Positions 60,544-64,000 of a stretch of DNA of 64,000 bases are shown here, piece by piece. The notes below the pieces were generated by a model. That model was not told where the DNA came from, did not search any database, and saw only the letters and a program-made list of their open reading frames with translations. Origin of the DNA: CALOCN01 sp942491735 (GTDB lineage: Bacteria; Eisenbacteria; RBG-16-71-46; JABDJR01); contig CALOCN010000014.1 of assembly GCA_942491735.1 (NCBI GenBank), forward strand, positions 3,286,001-3,350,000, read 5' to 3'. Numbering within the stretch: position 1 is the stretch's first letter; every line of letters begins with the position of its first letter. The position numbers were made by a program, and so were the translations under genes.

Positions 60544-63240
60544 TCAGATCTCCAGATCGTCCAGGCTGGACGGGGCCGAGCCGCGGTACATGGTGGCCAG
60601 ACGTTCGTAGAGCGGCACCCATCCCTCGGCGTTGACCCCCAGTCCCCGCGCCTGGCGCCCCGCTTCTTCCGCTTCCGCGGGAGAGCCCAGCAGCTTCAGG
60701 ACCACATACCGCAGGTAGGCCACTCCGGGCGACTCCGGGGCTTTGTTGATGTTGATGCGGGTCATCTCCAACGCCCGGTGATCCCCCCGACAGGCCCGCA
60801 CCGTGACCAGACCGTCCTGGATGAAGTGCGAGTTGGGATTGATCTTCTCCGCGGCGAGAATCGCCTCCTCCGCTTCCTCGAGCCGACCCATGGAGCTGAG
60901 GATCTCGCCGAGGCCGGTGAGGTACTGGAAATCGCTGGGGTTGATTTCCAGATACCGACGGGCCTGGGCCTCGGCCGCTTCCCCCGCCTTGCGGGCCCCC
61001 GCGATGTCGCCCAGCCCCAGTCGTGCCCAGGCGAGGTTCTTCTCGGCCACGACCGGAGGCTCGGCCCCGCCCAACTCCAATGACTTCTCCGCCGCGACCC
61101 GTGCCCGGTCGTAGTTGCCCAGCCCCAGCTCCGCGTAGGCCAACCCGTCCCAGGCCGCGGGGAGCGAGCTCCCGTAGAGTTCACGCTGGGCCAGGGGCAT
61201 GCGACCGAGGGCGTCCTCGTACACCTCGCGCGCACGCACGCAGTCCATGACCAGGATGTACATCTCGCCCAGCTTGACCAGGCTGCCGAAATGATCCGGG
61301 CCCAGTTCCACCGCCCGCCGCAACCACTCCACCGCACGCCCCTCTTCTCCCAGGACTTCGCTCACGCACAGCGCCGAGAAATGCAGGATGAACGGATCCA
61401 GCGGATCCCGTTCCACCGCGGCCAGGGCGGCGCGCCGGGTGGTGTCGAGATCGCCGGTGTAGGCCGCGGTGTAGGCGCGCACCAGGTGGGCGAAGGCTAG
61501 GTTGGGGTTGAGCTGGATGGCCCGCTCCACCTTGACCTTCCCCTCGGCGTAGTTGCCGCGCACGGATTCCCCCAGGGCCAGCACCGCGGTGGCCATGGCC
61601 GAATCCGGATCGCCCTTCTGGGCCAGGGCCGCTTCGCCAAGCGCCTCCTCCAGGATCTCCGGCTTGCGTTCGAAGCGAAGGAACCGCTTGAGCAGGGCCA
61701 GGGCCAGTCGCGACCGGGCGCGATGGAAGTGGGGGGCGATGACCAGGGCCTCGCGCAGGCACTCCTCGGCACGACGCACCGAGAACCCGGAGGTGTCGTC
61801 CAGGAAGGCCAGGCCACGCTGGAAGAGTCGCAACGCCTGGGCCGGCACCGGTTCCAGGGGCCGTTCGGTGGTGGCGTGGGTGGACGACCGCCACGCCGCC
61901 GACTCCCCGGCCTCCCGGGGCGTGTCACTCCGCGCCTCCTTGAGCGCGCGGGTGAGGCCGTGGGAAAGCCGGTCCTGGATCTCGAAGAAGGTGTCCTCGG
62001 TGCCGTCTTCCTGTTCGGACCAGAGGACCGTGCCGTCCGGCGCGGCGAGGAGCTGCCCGGTCACCCGCACCCGATCCCCCACCCACCGTGCGGTGCCCAT
62101 GCAGATCCGCCCCGCCCCCAGCTTCGCCGCGGCCTGGAGGGCGGAGGACTGGAGCTCGTGCGTGCCCACCCGGTTCAGGGCGCGCACCGCGGCGGCGGCG
62201 ACCACCTTCACGTCCTTGCGGCTGGACAGGGCGGTGGTCAGGGCCTCGGCCAGGCCGTCGCCAAAGTAGGCCCGTTCCGGCGACGCGCCCACGTTCTCGA
62301 AGGGATGCACGATGATGGTGCGCGAATCGGCTTCAGCGTGCGCGGGGCCTCCGGTCGGAAACCAGATGTCGGTCTCGGTGGCCACGAGTTCCATCTCGGC
62401 GCTCTCGTCGTTCCAGTTGATGCGTTCCCAGTCGGCGAACGTGTTGGCCAGATCCTGGGCCGACGCGGGACGACCGGCCCGGTTCTTGGACAGCATGCGA
62501 TCGAGGGTCTCGATCACGAACACCGGGGTTTCCGGGCGCAGGTCCCGCAGGTCCCGGTGGGGTTCGTGGACAATGCGATAGAGGAGCGTCTCCGGCGTAC
62601 CCACCCCGAACGGCAAGACCCCGGTGAGGGCGTTGAAGAGCACGGCTCCCAGCGAGAACAGGTCGCTACGACCGTCGAGTTCCTCGCCCCGCACCTGCTC
62701 CGGACTCATGAAGGCGGGGGTGCCGACCACGGTCCCGTCGCGGGTCAACTCCACCGAGGCCTGGATCCGGGCCAACCCGAAGTCCAGGATCTTCACCGCA
62801 CCCTTGCGGCCAATCATGAGGTTGGAGGGCTTGAGATCCCGGTGCAGCACATCGCGCGCGTGGAGTTCGGCCAGCCCCTCGCAGACCTGTCTCCCCAGGG
62901 TGGCCACCTCGGACAGGGGCATGCGTCCCCGGTCCAGGCGCTGGTGCAGGGTCTCCCCTTCCACGTACTCCAGGGCGAGATAGACGCCCCCCTCGGGGAG
63001 CCAACCCACCTCGTAGACCGTGATGATCGAGGGGTGGTCGACGGCCGAGGCGGCGGTGGCCTCGCGGATCATGCGCTCCACCGCACGCGCATCGCCGATC
63101 CGGTCCGAGCGCACGCACTTCACCGCGGCGCGCCGGGGGAAGATCTCATGCTCCCCCAGATACACGTCCCCCATGCCACCCTGACCCAGGTGGTCGGTGA
63201 GCTTGTAACTCCCGACGACGGTACCGAGCACGCGTTGCAC
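60544..63240 (-). CDS. Ser/Thr kinase with FlgO-like domain and TPR repeats
   Basis: 898 residues from a GTG at 63240. The kinase (1-~280) has GQGGMGDVYLGE, HRDLKPSNLMI and DFGLARI, followed at ~300-440 by the FlgO-type segment (IIVHPFENVGASPERAYFGDGLAEALTTALSSRKDVKVVAAAAVRALN ... GTVLWSEQEDGTEDTFFEIQDRLSHGL) and at ~470-880 by TPR-like helices (AEECLREALVIAPHFHRARSRLALALLKRFLRF ...). The architecture parallels the kinase at 41731. Probably a cytoplasmic signalling kinase. It is convergent with the ABM gene. Confidence 0.95.
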   Translation of the reverse strand: MQRVLGTVVGSYKLTDHLGQGGMGDVYLGEHEIFPRRAAVKCVRSDRIGDARAVERMIREATAASAVDHPSIITVYEVGWLPEGGVYLALEYVEGETLHQRLDRGRMPLSEVATLGRQVCEGLAELHARDVLHRDLKPSNLMIGRKGAVKILDFGLARIQASVELTRDGTVVGTPAFMSPEQVRGEELDGRSDLFSLGAVLFNALTGVLPFGVGTPETLLYRIVHEPHRDLRDLRPETPVFVIETLDRMLSKNRAGRPASAQDLANTFADWERINWNDESAEMELVATETDIWFPTGGPAHAEADSRTIIVHPFENVGASPERAYFGDGLAEALTTALSSRKDVKVVAAAAVRALNRVGTHELQSSALQAAAKLGAGRICMGTARWVGDRVRVTGQLLAAPDGTVLWSEQEDGTEDTFFEIQDRLSHGLTRALKEARSDTPREAGESAAWRSSTHATTERPLEPVPAQALRLFQRGLAFLDDTSGFSVRRAEECLREALVIAPHFHRARSRLALALLKRFLRFERKPEILEEALGEAALAQKGDPDSAMATAVLALGESVRGNYAEGKVKVERAIQLNPNLAFAHLVRAYTAAYTGDLDTTRRAALAAVERDPLDPFILHFSALCVSEVLGEEGRAVEWLRRAVELGPDHFGSLVKLGEMYILVMDCVRAREVYEDALGRMPLAQRELYGSSLPAAWDGLAYAELGLGNYDRARVAAEKSLELGGAEPPVVAEKNLAWARLGLGDIAGARKAGEAAEAQARRYLEINPSDFQYLTGLGEILSSMGRLEEAEEAILAAEKINPNSHFIQDGLVTVRACRGDHRALEMTRININKAPESPGVAYLRYVVLKLLGSPAEAEEAGRQARGLGVNAEGWVPLYERLATMYRGSAPSSLDDLEI

Positions 63241-63313
63241 TCCCGATCAGATCGAATTGTTGCAGAAGGGAAATCGCTGCCCGAAGTCTACCGCATTCGC
63301 CGGGGGGCGCCGG

Positions 63314-63643
63314 TCAGGCCAGGTCTTCGATCTTGGCCCCTCGGGCGTTGGATTTGATGGACTTGATCCCGGTCTCGCGCCCCGAAGTGGATGCGTACAT
63401 TTGGCTTCGACCAATCACCTCACCGTTCCTGGCCACCATGGTGAAGCAGGGGGCACCGCTCTTGGCCACCTTGCGGTCGTAGCACTTGTCGGCGCTGCAG
63501 TTGGCCTTGACCGACTTGATGCCGTTCAGGGCGCTGGCCTTGGTCTTGTACCGCTCGCTGGTGAGCACGATCTTGCCGTTGCCGGCCTTGAGGTTCCACA
63601 TGAACTGCTGACCGGACTTCTTGACCACGAACTTGCCAGGCAT
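63314..63643 (-). CDS. YegP/UPF0339 (DUF1508) double-domain protein
   Basis: 109 residues with two tandem ~50-residue DUF1508 units (KFVVKKSGQQFMWNLKAGNGKIVLTSERYKTKASALNGIKSVKANC and CFTMVARNGEVIGRSQMYASTSGRETGIKSIKSNA). It belongs to the YegP family of small alpha-beta proteins of unknown function. The Lys/Gly-rich basic composition is typical. It lies just before the tRNA-Lys terminator region. Confidence 0.93.
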   Translation of the reverse strand: MPGKFVVKKSGQQFMWNLKAGNGKIVLTSERYKTKASALNGIKSVKANCSADKCYDRKVAKSGAPCFTMVARNGEVIGRSQMYASTSGRETGIKSIKSNARGAKIEDLA

Positions 63644-63734
63644 GGAGGGCCTCCGTTGGGTTGAGGTTTCCCAGCCATTCTAGGAGACCCCCCCGGACGG
63701 CTCAAGGCGAGGAAGGGAGAAAGGAAGAAGGAGC

Positions 63735-63767
63735 AAAGAAAAAGCCCCCGGCACGGCCGGTGGGGCT
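63735..63767 (-). terminator. Rho-independent terminator of tRNA-Lys
   Basis: Minus strand: an 11-bp-rich stem AGCCCC-ACCGGC / GCCGG-GGGCT (63743-63767) followed by TTTTTCTTT (63743-63735), directly downstream of the tRNA. A textbook intrinsic terminator. Confidence 0.85.
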
Positions 63768-63774
63768 GAAGAAT

Positions 63775-63851
<77 letters not shown>

Positions 63852-64000
63852 ACGTAAGCGGCTGCGAAGCCTACACCAGCGCCCCTCGGGCCGCAACCCT
63901 GGCCCCCCCGGGACACACGGCATGCAACTTGCCCGACTCCCGGGCGGAACCCGAAGGGTCCGGATGACGTTCTATTGGGTACCCATCGCGGAGGCCCAAA

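Overview
The window is one contiguous, GC-rich bacterial chromosome segment, cut inside a glycine-rich surface-protein gene at the left edge. Six large secreted proteins end in the same ~80-residue FlgD-Ig-like/type-IX-style sorting domain (pattern SPNP...V.LFD..GR.V...G.H...WDGRD..G..V..G.YFLRL). This, together with several Hanks-type kinases fused to TolB/TPR modules and frequent TTG/GTG starts, points to the FCB superphylum, perhaps a Krumholzibacteriota/Eisenbacteria-like lineage. That placement is inference from family content only; no rRNA is present.

Layout. 0-5.6 kb: an operon-like run of secreted repeat proteins (glycine-rich, CarboxypepD_reg, duplicated propeller-like repeats, BNR-like). 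5.7-10.1 kb: Bax-like glucosaminidase, a beta-lactamase-fold protein that has lost its SxxK catalytic pair, a secreted protein, and an Omp85-type barrel. 10.3-13.1 kb: a Fur/PerR-type regulator and an exported catalase-peroxidase (katG) with palindromes over both promoters. 13.2-20.7 kb: a propeller-type secreted protein, an FtrA/GlxA-type regulator divergent from a rhodanese, a hydrolase, and an AraC/SnoaL/NmrA cluster. 21-24.8 kb: a giant HYR-LamG secreted protein with an apparent frameshift after its signal peptide. 24.8-28.8 kb: arsR-acr3, UPF0149/SEC-C, a nucleotidyltransferase fusion, and a MarR-thioredoxin pair sharing palindromic operators. 28.9-33.1 kb: norR with a sigma-54-driven ric gene, a small heme-copper-like membrane protein and a vanadium-haloperoxidase-like lipoprotein. 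33.2-39.2 kb: a PAS-sigma-54 activator, a tandem upstream activating array, a sigma-54 promoter and a five-gene redox operon. 39.3-44 kb: TPR, S41-like, patatin-like and kinase-TPR genes. 44-49.5 kb: a metal-resistance island (copB-csoR; merR and a mer operon) ending at the 3' end of ssrA (tmRNA). 50-64 kb: a CorC/CNNM transporter-like protein, a pre-peptidase-repeat secreted protein, three large Ser/Thr kinases, a methyltransferase, a YegP protein and tRNA-Lys.

The most striking object is at 47750-49213. A MerT-like transporter is fused to a MerP-like HMA domain, then a lipocalin-like beta domain, then a thioredoxin-like domain whose N-terminal redox residue is encoded by an in-frame TGA (SPT-U-PGC). 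Coding continues for 131 codons beyond that TGA and the next gene overlaps the distal stop by a GTGA junction, so I read it as a selenocysteine-containing mercury-handling fusion protein.

Other coherent signals: four to five genes (mostly regulators) whose sigma-70-like promoters put +1 on the start codon (leaderless mRNAs); paired operators for PerR/katG, MarR/thioredoxin, CsoR and MerR; and a tandem 71-bp repeat with covarying hairpins downstream of ssrA. All operator and promoter calls are by eye.
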